Below are positions 35,323 through 47,661 of a stretch of 64,000 nt of DNA, in pieces. Position numbers and translations under genes: made by a program. Origin of the DNA: Pyrenochaeta sp. MPI-SDFR-AT-0127 (lineage: Eukaryota > Ascomycota > Dothideomycetes > Pleosporales > Cucurbitariaceae); the NCBI GenBank assembly GCA_020747015.1, contig JAGTJM010000016.1, positions 186,001-250,000 of the forward strand, written 5' to 3'. Within the stretch, counting starts at the first letter, position 1. The number at the start of each line of letters is the position of its first letter. The notes beneath the pieces were generated by a model. It was not told the DNA's origin. It saw only the letters and a list, made by a program, of their open reading frames with translations, and made no database searches.

Positions 35323-35743
35323 TGTTGCTGTGAAATTGGCGTGTTGTCGGTTAGTGGAGAAAGTTTGTCGCAATGCGCAAATATTGGGATCGGGAGAAGT
35401 GTGCAATGCCCAGCACACTCGCTTGATTAGCGCCGGGAAAACAGTTCTGCCGAGCATCCATCGAACGCTCTGTTGCACGGTCCACCTCCAAGGCGCGCGC
35501 TCGACGATTGACTTATTGTCGACATTAACTTTACCACGCGTTGCGAAGCTAATTGTACACCAAGATTCCGTATATAATCAAAGCATTCTCACTAAAGTTT
35601 CATCATGAATGCGCCGTCACTGCTGATTAAGCTTTTGTCCATATAGTCAAGCGCCGAGCACTACTTGCGGTCTCATGCTGTTCTCTAATCTGACTATAGC
35701 AATGGCCTCAGAAGAGACTTGCGCATTCTGAAAGCCGGTCGAC
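35323..35743. promoter_or_regulatory. Divergent promoter of RPL26 and the AT-hook protein gene
   Basis: 421 bp between opposite starts. No defined site recognised; a short open frame here is not supported. Confidence 0.5.
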
Positions 35744-38700
35744 ATGGTGTCAAACAACTACAATACTTATGGTTACACCTACCGGCGAAGCTCCACCCAT
35801 GAGCATTCTGCAGACCAGACCTCTCCGGACTCGAACAGTGTCGCACAATCGTCACGCCAACACCAGCAGCCAACAACGATACAAGGTCAGAACTATAATT
35901 CATACCGGACGCAGCCTTCCAACAACCAGAAGAATGATGGATATGGGAAGAGCCACGATATCTCGGGGAATGGCAGAGACCATGGGGAGACTCGAGAGAC
36001 GACGAGTCGCGCTGCTGAGGCTCTTCACAATATGAGCACCGTGCCATACATGCCAGACAGTAACTTGGCAACAAATAAATCCAGATTTGTTGCGACAACC
36101 ACCGCAGGTTCCTATTCAGGTGGCTATGATACTGGAACTGGCGCTTCTGGTACGCTGCACCGGCAGGCGCAAATGCCCCTAACGCAGCCTCCTTACGGTA
36201 ACATGCAACCTCGTCTACGCAGCGTCAACACCAATCACGCGCAGACGATGGCATGGAAAGGCCCGCCAGCGTCAGCTAATGCAACGGGATATTCATCCCA
36301 GACAACACAGATGTCATACAATCAGCAGCAACAACGAACCTCGAGTCCCGCCCAGCGCCAGTACAACACAACGCCTGTTGATCCTGTGAGACTGGCTGCC
36401 TTGCATATTTCAGCAGACCAGCGCCATGATGACTACAGTCGTCGGCAGCTTCCCAGTGGTCGAGCCTCAGGTAGTATTCCTGTTGCGGCATCTTCGAAAT
36501 TGCACAGTCACGCCCACGCCCCCGCCCAATCATACACCCAAGTACATTCCGGTCCAATCGCGCCGCCAGCGCCCAGCTCTAGTATCTCAGACACGTATAG
36601 TGGACAAAGTGCTACGACGGTTGACCCAACGGCTGTATACGATCCGTGGCTCGAGTATCAAAGGAAGCAGGATACCTCGCGCGCACAAAAAGCGAGAGAG
36701 GATGCTGCAATTACGGACAACAAGCGGGCGACCGAGGAATCTCAGAGAGTCGAAGAGGGAAGGAAAGCAGAAGGTAGCCACCAAAAGGAGAAAGAAAAGC
36801 AGCAACAGTCGATGCTCGCAACGAACAAGTCACAAACACAACAGTCCAGTGTAACTGAGGCGGATGTGGCAACACCAGGGGCTTCCGAGGGCCTAGGTGA
36901 AACGCTTGAGGCGGAGATTCGAGCCACCATGGCAAAAATGCGTGAGCTAAATAACAAGGACCCTGCTCTTTTGGCGCGTATCTGGGAGGAAGAAAGAAGG
37001 GCTAAAGGATCCAAGTCTCCAAATATTCAGAATAAAGTTGCATCTCAAGCAACAGCAGCGCAGCCTCAGGTTGTTCAAGCAGACACTATCGAAAACACGA
37101 ATTCGAGAAAGCCAACTGTTTCCAAGGAACAACTAAACGCAAATGTCTCAAAGCCTGCTAATTCAAATTCAGCACAAGATGTAATTGCAAGTGCACAAGT
37201 ACCCTCTAAGCGGCCCGCAGGCAACAACGTCTGGCCGCCTGACAAGAAGATTCCCCTGGCAGAAGCGGCAGCGACATTTCTCAATGGACGCAACCATAAC
37301 ATTCCATTAGATCCCACCCAAATACTTCGCATGTTAGACAACAACCCGTCCTACGTTGAACTCTGCGAACAGCTGGAGCAGATGGGTTTGAAATTGGACC
37401 GTGCCGCCTTCGCGAAGCATCTGCTCTCTATGGTACCAGAGGTCAACCAGACAAACCGCAAAGTAGCCCCTCAACCCTCACCGATCGCTTTGCAAAGGCC
37501 CCAGGCCCCAACAGCTGTTATGAAGCAAGATGTTGGGAGGCCTGTCGCAGCAAGTGCATATCATACTTCGGTAGCCGCTTCACCGGCAAACAGGGACTTG
37601 CATCCACCACTCCCGAATATCGTTTCCCGTGCAGACGCCCCTATGCTGGTTGCAGAGATGGTCCCTATCAAGCCAGAGTCGAAGCCTCCAGCAAACAAGG
37701 CAGAGGCGGCACGGAAGCGACATCTGAGTGATCTGGTCGATTTGACGCTACTTTCCGATGATGATGACATGGGACCACCACCAAAGAGAATTTATGCCGA
37801 CCCTGTATATGCAATAGAGCCAAAATATCCCCATGGTCAAGACCCCATAGCTGCCAGCAAGGAGCTCACAGTCACCAATTTCCCCAGCGCCAACGTTCCC
37901 AGCTACCATTCTCATGCTCCAGTACCGCCACCATCACAGTCTCTTACTGATTTGCGGCACAGAGATCTAGTTGACTGTCTAGACAGGAAGAGGGCTATCC
38001 GGCGCAATACTTACAACCCCGCAACGATTGCACGCGATGTACTTCTTGCTTGTGGAAGACATCCATCTGAGCGGCAGCTCAATCAGCACTTGGATGGTCT
38101 TCGAACTACACTACCACAAATTTCGTTTGACTCAGACCTGAGCACGATCAGATGGGACATAATTGATCCTGGGCATCCGCCGCCAGGCTATTTCCGAGAC
38201 GGCGTCCAAGCCCTGACAGAGGATGCAGATGACGAAAGCGAGTCGGATTATGCAGAAAGGAAACCGCATTCCCAAACACCGTGGAACGCCCTCATCGGCA
38301 AAGGTGGGGCTGGAGAAGCAAGGGTCCAAGCTTTACCTGAAGCGATCAACCCCTTCAAACAGAAGCGACGCGGTCGTCCTCCGCGTCAATCCTTGCCCAA
38401 CGATACATCGATAGCAACACCAAAGCGTCCATCGAACACCACGACTATGAGCGCAAGCGCTCCGCGCCCTACTACTGCCGGCGCTGGGGTTGGGTATCAA
38501 GCATTCCGCTCTGCTACTCAATATGGACCAGATGGGCAACCACTTCCTAAGAAAAGAGGACGTCCAGTCGGCTGGAGGAAAGCAATCCACGGTTCCACTG
38601 CTGCGCAAGCACAAATGCTTGGGGATCGCTTTACAGGAACATCCCAAGCCAGTCCCTCACAGCTCAGCAGTCTGCACAAGATTCGTACGGGAGAAGGCGA

Positions 38701-39430
38701 CCCAATCGTTATCGATTCGCGCTCCTCCAGCGTTGTAAATCGCATCCCACAATATCCATCATACAAATGCAAATGGCAAAATTGCAAAGCCGAGCTACAC
38801 AATCTTGAGACACTTAGGAAGCATGTGTTCAAGGTGCATCGCAAAGAAACGCTTGGCAATACTCTAGACTGCTTATGGGCTGATTGCGGCAAGGCGATTA
38901 TGAACGTTGATCCTACGACGGCTCTAAGAATAGAACAAAAAGTACCATATAACTTTGACCTGCAGAGCGACTGGCACACCCATATCCAGCAGAATCACTT
39001 CGATCCGCTGTCATGGGAGCTTGGTGATGGACCGGCCAGTGGTCTCTCTGGTAACGAAGACAATTGATTCCACAAGCAAAATGATGAGAATCTGACAGAA
39101 TGAATAGATGCGCATGACTCTGAGGCGTATCTAAGCGATGCTAAAGGTCGAAGAGTAACTCCACGGATCACTGTCGACTCTGATCGATTTCAAACAGTCA
39201 ATTTGTTGTCTCAGAATCCGTCGTCAGCACCACGTCGTCGAGGTCGGCCTCCGAAGAGTTCGGCAGAGCAAGAAGCTTGCGTTGGGCAAACCCAATTAAT
39301 TTCACAAAAGAAGCGTATCGGCGGTCCTGGTATGGATCGTGGAGGGGCAACGCTCGTGAACGACAAGCGCAGAAGAGGGCTTAACGATAATGATGGAACC
39401 GAAGAGGAACTTGTCGATGTTGAGGACTAG
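35744..39430 (+). CDS. Large nuclear protein with three AT-hooks and a C2H2-type zinc finger region
   Basis: Coding sequence joins 35744-39050 and 39108-39430, 1209 aa. The 57-nt intron (GTAACG...AATAG) was placed because the stop reached at 39067 is followed by an in-register frame with another AT-hook; splicing splits an Asp codon 1/2 and restores frame. Residues 1 to about 330 are Ser/Gln/Asn-rich, about 330-450 Glu/Lys/Arg-rich (coiled coil). AT-hook cores RRGRPP, KRGRP and RRGRPP fall at about residues 875, 937 and 1144, and a zinc-finger region CKWQNC...HVFKVH starts near residue 1008, followed by a second Cys pair (CLWADC) and a paired His region. Likely a chromatin or transcription regulator that binds AT-rich DNA. 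I do not recognise the exact orthologue. Confidence 0.85.
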
Positions 39431-39803
39431 CGGGCGAGGTGCTTTAGGGCTCATAGACCTTTCTTGGGTTTTGGGAGACATGAGTGCCGGCACCGACGCA
39501 AAATCACTGCTAACAATCGATGTTCGGCTTGAGTAATTTTGTACAACTATGCGTATACCCCGGGACAGACATCCCAAATCACGATGGAGTCTCTCTTGCA
39601 TCGGCTTACTCAAGTAATGCTCAATATGAACCTTCAATCCTAGCTTCCCATGCGCCCAAAACTCCGTGATAGCTCATTGCGTACACATTCGACTGCTGCG
39701 CATAACCTTTTGTAACTAGCGGGATACCACACCTCTACTGGCCCTGTGTCTGCCAACTTTCTCTGAGTATTTCCACAATCGGTCTCCATTAAACCATCGT
39801 TGC
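39431..39803. other. Spacer between convergent AT-hook and OST4 genes
   Basis: 373 bp, presumably two 3' UTRs. Nothing further seen. Confidence 0.5.
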
Positions 39804-39956
39804 TCATGCTTTCGCTTTTCCCGCTGGGGTCTTCGGCTTCTCAAGTTGCTTGTGGTCTTCGGAATTGACCTCGAGGAAGTGGTATAGGACGATGAGCAGC
39901 ATAGCAGCGCTTCCAAGGAAAATGGCAAGCGAGTAGAGTTGGCTGTCCGTTATCAT
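39804..39956 (-). CDS. OST4: Oligosaccharyltransferase subunit Ost4 (50 aa mini-protein)
   Basis: A 51-codon frame from ATG at 39956 to TGA, too short for most ORF calling. It begins MITDSQLYSLAIFLGSAAML and carries one transmembrane helix at residues about 8-29 (LAIFLGSAAMLLIVLYHFL), then a short polar tail ending in Lys/Ala. This matches the Ost4 pattern of a polar M-I-x-D-x-Q-L start followed at once by a single membrane helix. Ost4 bridges Stt3 and Ost3/Ost6 in the oligosaccharyltransferase of the ER membrane, needed for N-glycosylation. Slightly longer than yeast Ost4 (36 aa), as in other filamentous fungi. It is head-to-head with VPS11 across 375 bp. Confidence 0.85.
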   Translation of the reverse strand: MITDSQLYSLAIFLGSAAMLLIVLYHFLEVNSEDHKQLEKPKTPAGKAKA

Positions 39957-40331
39957 TTTGGCTGTGACCGCGCGTTCGCTCTTGGTAAAGGATCGTGGAC
40001 GGCTTTCGAGGTACAGATTGACGTAGTCGGAACTCTATATATATAGCAATTAATATTGTACTTGATGTTTTGAACAGGCGACAGCATACAGATACAAAAT
40101 AAAGGAATTGAAGTTCAGGTGCACCGTTATTCGAAAGACAGACGCGCTCATGTGAAGGCCACCTTGAGCTTTCGATGTCGGTGATCGGAGACTCGGGGGA
40201 GGGTGGCTCGAGCGCACCTGCCCGCAGCACTCCAAGGTAACCATTGCTCTTGCCGCAACAGAAGGCGCGAGTATGGATCGATAGCAATATGGCAGTCACT
40301 CCGGTAAGCTTTCTCCCTAAGCCTCTACAGT
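39957..40331. promoter_or_regulatory. Divergent promoter of OST4 and VPS11
   Basis: 375 bp separating opposite start codons of two endomembrane-system genes. An ATG at 40291 followed by a GTAAGC donor is present but would not join the VPS11 frame. Confidence 0.5.
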
Positions 40332-43300
40332 ATGCCCAAGCTAATCCCCGAGAAGTGGCAGTTCAAGTTCTTCGACGTCTCGCAAGTCAAGCTCCCAGAT
40401 GACGAGAGCTCCTTCCTCTCCGAGGTATGACGATTTCACCCTCCATAGCTTCCAGCTTCTCACAACGCGTAGATCGGAAATATCACCTCTATAGTGTCCG
40501 GGTCGGAAAGCATATTCTTCGGTAGTGCAGATGGCATTGTGCGCATCGTCTCGCAGGCCTTCAAGGTCGTGCGCGCATTCAAAGCGCATGATGCTGGCGC
40601 AATCACCCACATGAAGCAGATCGAAGGCACCTCATTGCTTGTCACAATAGCGGAAGATCTTCCAGATGAGCCGGTACTTAAAGTCTGGGCGTTGGATAAG
40701 CTAGAGAAGAAGACAGGCATTCCTCGATGTCAGAGTACCCTCGCGATTCACAATGGCCGCAAGCAATTCCCGATTTCTGCTTTTGCTGCCCTCGATGATC
40801 TGTCGCAGCTTGCCGTTGGGTTCGCGAATGGAGCAGTAACGGTTGTGAGAGGTGATCTTATACATGATCGAGGGGCACGACAGCGGACTGTATTCGAGTC
40901 CGAAGAGCCTATCACAGGCATTGAGTTCCGGGAAGGGAATATCACCACCCTCTATATTGCAACAACCGGACACATAATGACGCTTGTCATATCTGGGAGG
41001 GGTCAAGGGCAACCGGCAAAGTCACTCGATGAGTATGGATGTGGTGTGGGCTGCATGGCGGTCGACAAAGCAACTCGAGATGTCGTTGTGGGGAGGAGTG
41101 ATGCGATATACTACTACGGTCAGCATGGTCGCGGGCCTCCGTACACTTATGAAGGCGAGAAGAAGATGATCTCAATATTCAAGGACTATGTGGTGATTGT
41201 AGCGCCTCCCAAGTCCAACGCAATGCCTCGTTCGAATCCTCTCCGAGCTTTCGGCATTGGAGCTACAGATGATGTCTTCAACACATCAAGCTTTACACTT
41301 CTCAACACTGAGCTGAGATTTGTAGCGCATCAGGAACAGTTGACGTCGCAGGTCAAAGCTGTCATCTCAGAATGGGGTGATCTTTTTGTGTTCACAATTG
41401 ATGGAAAGGTGAGACTCTTATGGATTGTAATACACAGTAAGTTAACAAGCATCAGATCTATCGGTATCACGAGAAGCCCTTTGCGCAAAAGTTGGATATC
41501 TTATACCAACGAAATCTCTACGTCTTGGCCATCAATCTCGCCCAGAAGGCAGGGCTCGACTCGTCACAGCAGAACGTGATCTTAAGAAAGTTCGGTGACT
41601 ACTTGTATTCTAAACAAGACTACGATACTGCTATGCAGCAGTATCTCAAGGCCATCGACAATACCGAACCATCTCAAGTCATTCGAAAGGTAGGTCACGT
41701 GTGGCGCTCAAACCCTTTTTGTAGTACTTACAATTATGACAGTTCTTAGATACACAGCGAATTCACAATCTGATCGAATATTTGGAGGAGCTACACGATC
41801 ACCACAAGGCCACGTCGGACCACACAACGCTGCTTCTGAATTGCTATGCAAAGCTTAAGGATGTTGAGAAGTTGGAAGAGTTTATCAAATCACCTGATGA
41901 TCTCAAATTTGACCTAGATACCGCCATCCTGATGTGTCGTCAAGGCGGCTACTACGATCAAGCCGCTTACCTCGCTCGAAAACACGGCGAGCATGAGTTG
42001 GTAGTCGACGTTCTCATTGAAGACTCGAAACGGTTTGCAGAGTCATTAGCCTATATCTGGCGATTAGAACCTGAGGTAGCTTATTTCAACCTTATGAAGT
42101 ATGCCACAATATTGTTACAGCACCTGCCGAAGGATACCACTCAACTCTTTATCGATTATTACACTGGAAATTTTCGACCTAAGAAGGATGCTATAGTAAT
42201 ACCTAACGTCACATCATCAGGAGGTGGAATGGGAATCGGTATGGGGCTAGGCGTAGCATCAAGTGCTGTGCAAAATCTAGCTGCACTGCTGCCTCTTCCC
42301 TATATGAATACAAACGCAATAGCATCACCGTCCTCGGGCGAGCAGAAAAGCACTTTGAGTCAAGCTCAAATAATCGAAACCGACACGGATGAACCACCGC
42401 CCGAGTATAAGACTCCCAAACCTCGGACTGCATTCTCAGCGTTTGTGGATCACCCACAAGAATTCATTGTCTTTCTCGAAGCATGCATTGCATCAGACAA
42501 TCTGCGAGAAGACGACAAGGTGGATCTTTATACCACGCTCTTTGAGATGTATCTTCATACCGCGTCTTTGAAGAAAGATGGTGAGCGACAAGAGTGGGAA
42601 ACTAAGGCGAAGAAGCTTGTCGAGGGAAATGATATACCGATAGACACATCCAATGTGCTGCTCCTCTCCCACCTATCCAACTTTCGCGACGGTGCAATTC
42701 TCGTTCGCGAACAGCAAGGTCTTCACTTTGACATCTTCCGTTCCTACACCGCCGCGAAAGACACACAAGGTGCCGTCCGCGCGTTGCGAAAATACGGCCC
42801 AGAAGAACCAGCACTCTACCCTGCTGCTCTTGCATACTTTACTTCCTCCCCAGACATACTCGCTGAAGCAGGCGACAAGCTCGACATGGTACTCAAGAAG
42901 ATCGATGAAGATGGACTCATGGCACCCTTACAGGTCATTCAAACTCTCTCAGCAAACGGCGTTGCAACAATGGGCATGATCAAATCTTACCTTTCGACGA
43001 CCATTGAGCGTGAACGCGCCGAAATTGCTTCCAATCGCCGCACGATCGAGACCTTTCGATCTGACACTGAGACCAAGAAGACAGAGCTGCAAAACCTTAA
43101 CACCAAACCTGTCGTCTTCCAAGCCACACGGTGTCAGGTATGCATGAAGCCCTTGGAGTTACCTGTCGTGCACTTTTTGTGCAAGCACAGTTTTCACCAG
43201 AGTTGTCTCAGCACGGATGAGGATGTGAGGGATGCGGATGTAGAGTGCCCTGTATGTAGTAGTGGTAATGCCACAGTCAAGGCGATTAGAAGAGCGCAGG

Positions 43301-43419
43301 TTGAGAGCGCGGAAAGGCATGACTTGTTTCAGGATGCGCTCAAACGGGGCAGAGATGGATTTGCAGTTATCAGTGAGTGGTTTGGAAGGGGGGTAATGGG
43401 CGTTGGCGGCGCGGATTAG
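40332..43419 (+). CDS. VPS11: Vacuolar protein sorting Vps11 (CORVET/HOPS core subunit)
   Basis: Coding sequence joins 40332-40424, 40473-41408, 41456-41689 and 41743-43419, 979 aa. The third acceptor is the AG at 41741-41742, because only that gives RK-FLDTQRIHNLIEYLEELH in frame; a nearby TAG would shift it. Residues 1 to about 340 form a beta-propeller (SESIFFGSADGIVRIV, LAVGFANGAVTVVRGD). A clathrin-repeat alpha-solenoid follows (QNVILRKFGDYLYSKQDYDTAM, ILMCRQGGYYDQAAYLARKHGEHELVVDV). The C-terminus has a RING-type zinc finger, CQVCMKPLELPVVHFLCKHSFH...CPVC, at about residues 885-925. Vps11 is a core of the HOPS and CORVET tethers at endosome and vacuole. Confidence is high. Confidence 0.96.
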
Positions 43420-45941
43420 GTAGTATACATGTGTACGTTCCTAGTTGTGTAGGTTGGAGCCATCACTACGCCTTGGATGTCTAATTAGAGTGTATTGTAT
43501 CTCCGTCGAGGAGTGTCTTGGTTAAATTTCAAGTGTGAAGTGAAGTATTTAGAAGCTCATTTTCAGAACTTCCCAGGAGCAAGGCTGAGGGGTGTCCTTC
43601 CTTTTTATATGCAGAAAAGACAGCTGATCGGAGAATATTGCCGAACAACCATGTTCCACTATAATTGCAAGGCTGGCATGACACTAAGTGAAACCTATGA
43701 AGGTGTGAAACGAGGCTGTACATGAAGTGTAGGCAGTATTCTAAGTATATCACTATGCAGGCTCTGCATATTGTATCTGCGATTTTCCTTTGGGTCAGTC
43801 AATCATATTCAACCATTCTTGAAGATATTCAAAAACTAAGCTCTATAGTCGTACTGCAAAGCGATTGCATGAAGATATCGATGAAACGATTTCCAGTGTT
43901 GGGGCAATTCTGCGCGACTAGTCTCTCTATCGCCAACCCTCGCCCTTGACGACTCCCGCTCACACTCTAGCCACGATAATGGTAAATTGAGTCCGGGATT
44001 TCAAGGAAAATGGCATCAAAACGGCTAGGGAAAGGACTCGAATGGACTTTGTCCGGATTGTACGTGCAGTATATATAATTATATACAGAAGGTAGCATTT
44101 GACTTGTGATTTGGCTCAAGCCTAAACGAGACACACAAAGTCCGTCCACATCAGCTCCCAGAAAGAAGGAATGTTATTTATGGGTCTTACCTACACGATT
44201 GTTAGTCCTTTGCTAATTCAATTTCAAGTGAGATTGGGGAACTAAAATTCCATAAGAATGGCCCAAAGGAGCCAAAGATCTTCCGATCTGGCAAAATTCA
44301 GTTGATTTTCGCCGAGGAGCGAACTCGACCTTGGATCGTTTTTAAACCTGGCCCCAACAAAGATAAGGAATTCTGGTGCCGGTAGTATAGTACGTGCCCT
44401 AAAGACCCAATAAAGTAGACTAGAACAAGTCCAGTCAGCGGAATTCTCGGGCATCGAGCTCTCGCCTCCAAAGCCTCCGCCAAAAATCGAAACCTATCCT
44501 TAGTGCAGTGCGGAGTCAATCCGATGGCCAGAAGCGCTCGAGAAGGAAGAATTTTTCATACATGTTCAAGATTATTCAAGAGAATCTGAATCTAGCGCTA
44601 ACGATGATTTGTTGTTGATATTTGCAAGCCAAGGTTGACCAGCGTTCTGGTAAGCTTTTCAAGTCGTTTTTGTTAATGGATCTTCAGGTATTCAAAATAG
44701 ATAAAACAAAGCTATCGCAATAATTAAGGATATTATGATATTATGATAACGGTGGAAAAGTGTCGTGAGGAGGCTGAAGTATTGAAGCGGTTTGAACATA
44801 ATAGCCACAATTCCCGATGACTCTAGCTAAGCTACTTCTGGCGTTTTTATAAGCCCTACATAGTTAATCGTTGCGTTCAAGGGGGTATTGAATGTAGCTA
44901 ATATTAAATATGGTCCCCCGAAATTACATTCAGTTGGCTAATGCGCAGTGTTTGTTCAACCAACGTTACTGTGATGGTTGTCCCACCTGCTGCATCGAAG
45001 ATGCGACCTTCAAGCTTTTTATTTTGTCTATCAGCGACTAAAGTGATGCACCCTACACAAGGAATCTCCTTACACTCGCGCATCGGTGTCTCACAGTACT
45101 GGAACAGGAGTGGTCGTGCCCACCATTATCATATGATCGGCCACTTGCAGTCGTCGCAACAGCACTATAATAACTAAGATGGCAACCACGGTCGGCGCTA
45201 AACCTTGAAGTGTGACCGTTAAACTATATGGATATACACATGTGATGTTGTGGCGTTCAAAGAAAGCGTCCAACCACTTTTGGCGAAAATGATGATCCTC
45301 TGGCAAAAGAAATGGTCATCGCCAACTACAGCATTGTGACCGATGGCTGACGTCTGGCCCGATACTTGGCTCATTCTTAGAATTCATGCTAATGGTAGTT
45401 CCGATCCAAATTAAGGTTGGTTACATGGCGTGAATTAAGACCAAGCATGTAATCGTACATTTTCGCTCTTGACTCTGTCACGACTCATATCGAGGGTACA
45501 GCATCTGGATCAAAACATCTAGGCGGGCGCTGTGTGTTAAAAAGCTGAGGCCATCCTCATGGTACCAGAACACGGAAATGCCATGTGGTCCAAAAAGGAA
45601 AGGCGGGGCCCAGACAACAGAAGCTGTCTCGCCTTGGGCGGTCTTGATTTTGTTTACTGCCAGGAAAGCTTGAGGCGGTTCCGCGATTTCTGTGCTCGTC
45701 GTGGATATGATTAAAAACGCAGTCCTAGGTGCTAGTATTGCAATGGAGGTGATCATTGAAAGCCGTACTGGCAGTTATATCAAAATAATAGTCTTGCGCT
45801 ATATTTCCATTATCATTTCCCCTTAACTCAACTACACACCATAGGACCTAGACACTCGACATTCCTCAAGATCCACTCCGCCTACTACAATTAATTCTTG
45901 GCTTCTTCTCATTGTGGTACCAGTTTTACAGCCTAGCCCTC
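43420..45941. other. AT-rich gene-poor spacer separating housekeeping block from cluster
   Basis: 2.5 kb, visibly richer in A and T than the flanks, most so at 44550-44930, with a short direct repeat (GATATTAT twice) near 44729. A 92-codon frame with ATG on the minus strand at 45478-45756 is possible but has no recognisable motif. The stretch may be an old, mutated repeat; no transposase or reverse-transcriptase motif survives. Confidence 0.45.
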
Positions 45942-46766
45942 TTAGACACTGTTTGGTATCGCGCTCTTCGTGCTTGGCGAGTCCTGAGGCATTGTTGTTG
46001 GGAACATATCAATAATCATCTCTCCAATCTCCGACTCATTGGACACAGCCCGCATGACACAGAAAGACTCGCAGACCAGCTGGATCAAAAAGACAATTCC
46101 CACCATCCAGAAACTCACGCCGCCAGCCCAAGAGAAAGCGCCCGAATGGATTGTATGCATCGCGATTGGAGGTGTAAAGAGGACCGGTGAGATGATGTTG
46201 ACAATTGCAATCCATTTAGGAAATAGAGGCTTGGGTCGAGTGTCAACAATGACTGCGTACGAGTATGCCCAATTTTGGATCAGGAAGGTGGGCCAGGGCA
46301 TCAATGCGCTCAGCCAAAACAACTCGTTCAATGCTTGCGTGATCTCCACAGGGCGGTCCAGTCTATAGGCCGTAGCGGACAGAATAATACCCGGCATCAT
46401 CCAGGTGAAGATTCCTGCAGCGCCTGAAGCAAGCTGGAGGGCGGGAACAACGTAGTGCAAATTTGGAATTCGTCGCATCTGTGCCGACATCGCAGCCGTC
46501 AAGGGAAGGTACCACATGCCCGATATAACCAAGATCGCGGAACCTGCGTGAATTCTGGTTTCATGGTCGCGGTAGAACTGAACCGTTCGTTCAGCATCCC
46601 AGTGAGCCCTTGGGGGTGGAATGAATCCTGCGACGACAAAAGCCCCCCCAAAAAAGATTGCACTGAGAATCCCGCTGATTCCACAGGCGTATTGGAAGCT
46701 ACGTGGGGACATCCAGCGAGCTCGCCCCCAACGATTGAAAGACTCGTCCATAGCGTTGAACACCAT
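45942..46766 (-). CDS. Multi-pass membrane protein at the cluster's left edge
   Basis: A single exon of 274 aa from ATG at 46766. About seven hydrophobic segments alternate with short polar loops: ACGISGILSAIFFGGAFVVA, ILVISGMWYLPLTAAM, LASGAAGIFTWMMPGI, LNELFWLSALMPWPTFLI, IAIVNIISPVLFTPPIAM and VSFWMVGIVFLIQLVC. An IPPPRAHWDAERTVQFYRDH loop separates helices 1 and 2. No transporter signature is seen. I do not recognise the family, though proteins of this style occur near oxygenase genes. It is divergent from BVMO1 across a 1.1-kb region that contains two regulon palindromes, although these lie much nearer BVMO1. Role (uptake, membrane support of an oxygenase) is open. Confidence 0.8.
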   Translation of the reverse strand: MVFNAMDESFNRWGRARWMSPRSFQYACGISGILSAIFFGGAFVVAGFIPPPRAHWDAERTVQFYRDHETRIHAGSAILVISGMWYLPLTAAMSAQMRRIPNLHYVVPALQLASGAAGIFTWMMPGIILSATAYRLDRPVEITQALNELFWLSALMPWPTFLIQNWAYSYAVIVDTRPKPLFPKWIAIVNIISPVLFTPPIAMHTIHSGAFSWAGGVSFWMVGIVFLIQLVCESFCVMRAVSNESEIGEMIIDMFPTTMPQDSPSTKSAIPNSV

Positions 46767-47635
46767 GACTTGGTTGAACGAGGAACTTGCACTAGGTAGA
46801 AATGATGATTGATTCTGATAAGACTGATGTATTCGAAGATCGTGAAGTGAAGAAAAGAAATATCAATGCGACTTTTGCCGCCTTTATATAGCTCATTAGT
46901 CGTTTCTTCACATGAAAACATGTGCCTTTTCGTGCCATGCTTGTCCCTGTGTTCCGTCTTTACTTCCCAATATGCGGTACAGGGAAACTCTAACGATCCA
47001 CCAATTTACCAGGATAATGTTTTGAAAGGAATATACATCTCCGATGAGCAAAACCGGGATATCTGTTTTTTAGGACAACTATGGGGCTAGACGGATTTAG
47101 AACCAAACTGTGCCGCAAAGTAGCACTCACGTACGATTGATTTAGGTGGCGACACGCTATGTGGAACGTGTTTCTGCATTCATGACTCAGGTAATACAAG
47201 GAAAACGGATGAAAAGTATGATACCAGTTCGAATTTTGAGAAAGCACGAGACTGTGTTCGGATGACGTCCGAACAAACAACCCATGCCAAGCACCGGCTC
47301 GGTCGACCACAAGGGTGGGGTTTTGCATACCCAGCTGGGCGATATGCAACTCGTTCCGACCAAGTGAACACCACACTGACAGAGATCAAGGAGTGTTACT
47401 ACTGGAACCTAGTCATTCAGAGCATGGTAACAGGAGCAGGTCGAGAAACAGCGGCACAGGGGTTGTCTGTTGAGGTCCAAGGCAGTCTCACAGGTCACAC
47501 TTCACCTCGGTACCCAGCACAAGAACCGACGGACAGTTCTTGAGAACCCCTTGCTGTGACATCAACTAGAATCCCTACAATAAGTTCGGATGTCCCGGGT
47601 GACTTCTGAGTTGAATTACGGTTATAGTTGTTTGG

Positions 47636-47649
47636 TCGGCTCATGCCGA
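47636..47649. promoter_or_regulatory. Regulon palindrome 1: TCGGCTCATGCCGA
   Basis: An exact TCGG-N6-CCGA inverted repeat, centred about 216 bp upstream of the BVMO1 start. Zn2Cys6 proteins of the Ppr1 type bind CGG-N6-CCG as dimers (established for that family). The cluster encodes one such protein, so it is the natural candidate binder (inference). Confidence 0.75.
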
Positions 47650-47661
47650 AGCGGCCGACTT

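Noticed and set aside
35216..35608. 130-codon plus-strand frame opposite RPL26
   Set aside because: It is antisense to RPL26 exon 1 and its promoter; RPL26 explains the sequence.
40291..40331. ATG and GTAAGC donor as an extra first exon of VPS11
   Set aside because: Splicing to the next AG does not keep the VPS11 frame.
45478..45756. 92-codon ATG frame on the minus strand at the edge of the cluster
   Set aside because: No motif, no neighbour in register, lies in AT-rich spacer; kept only as a possibility in the spacer entry.
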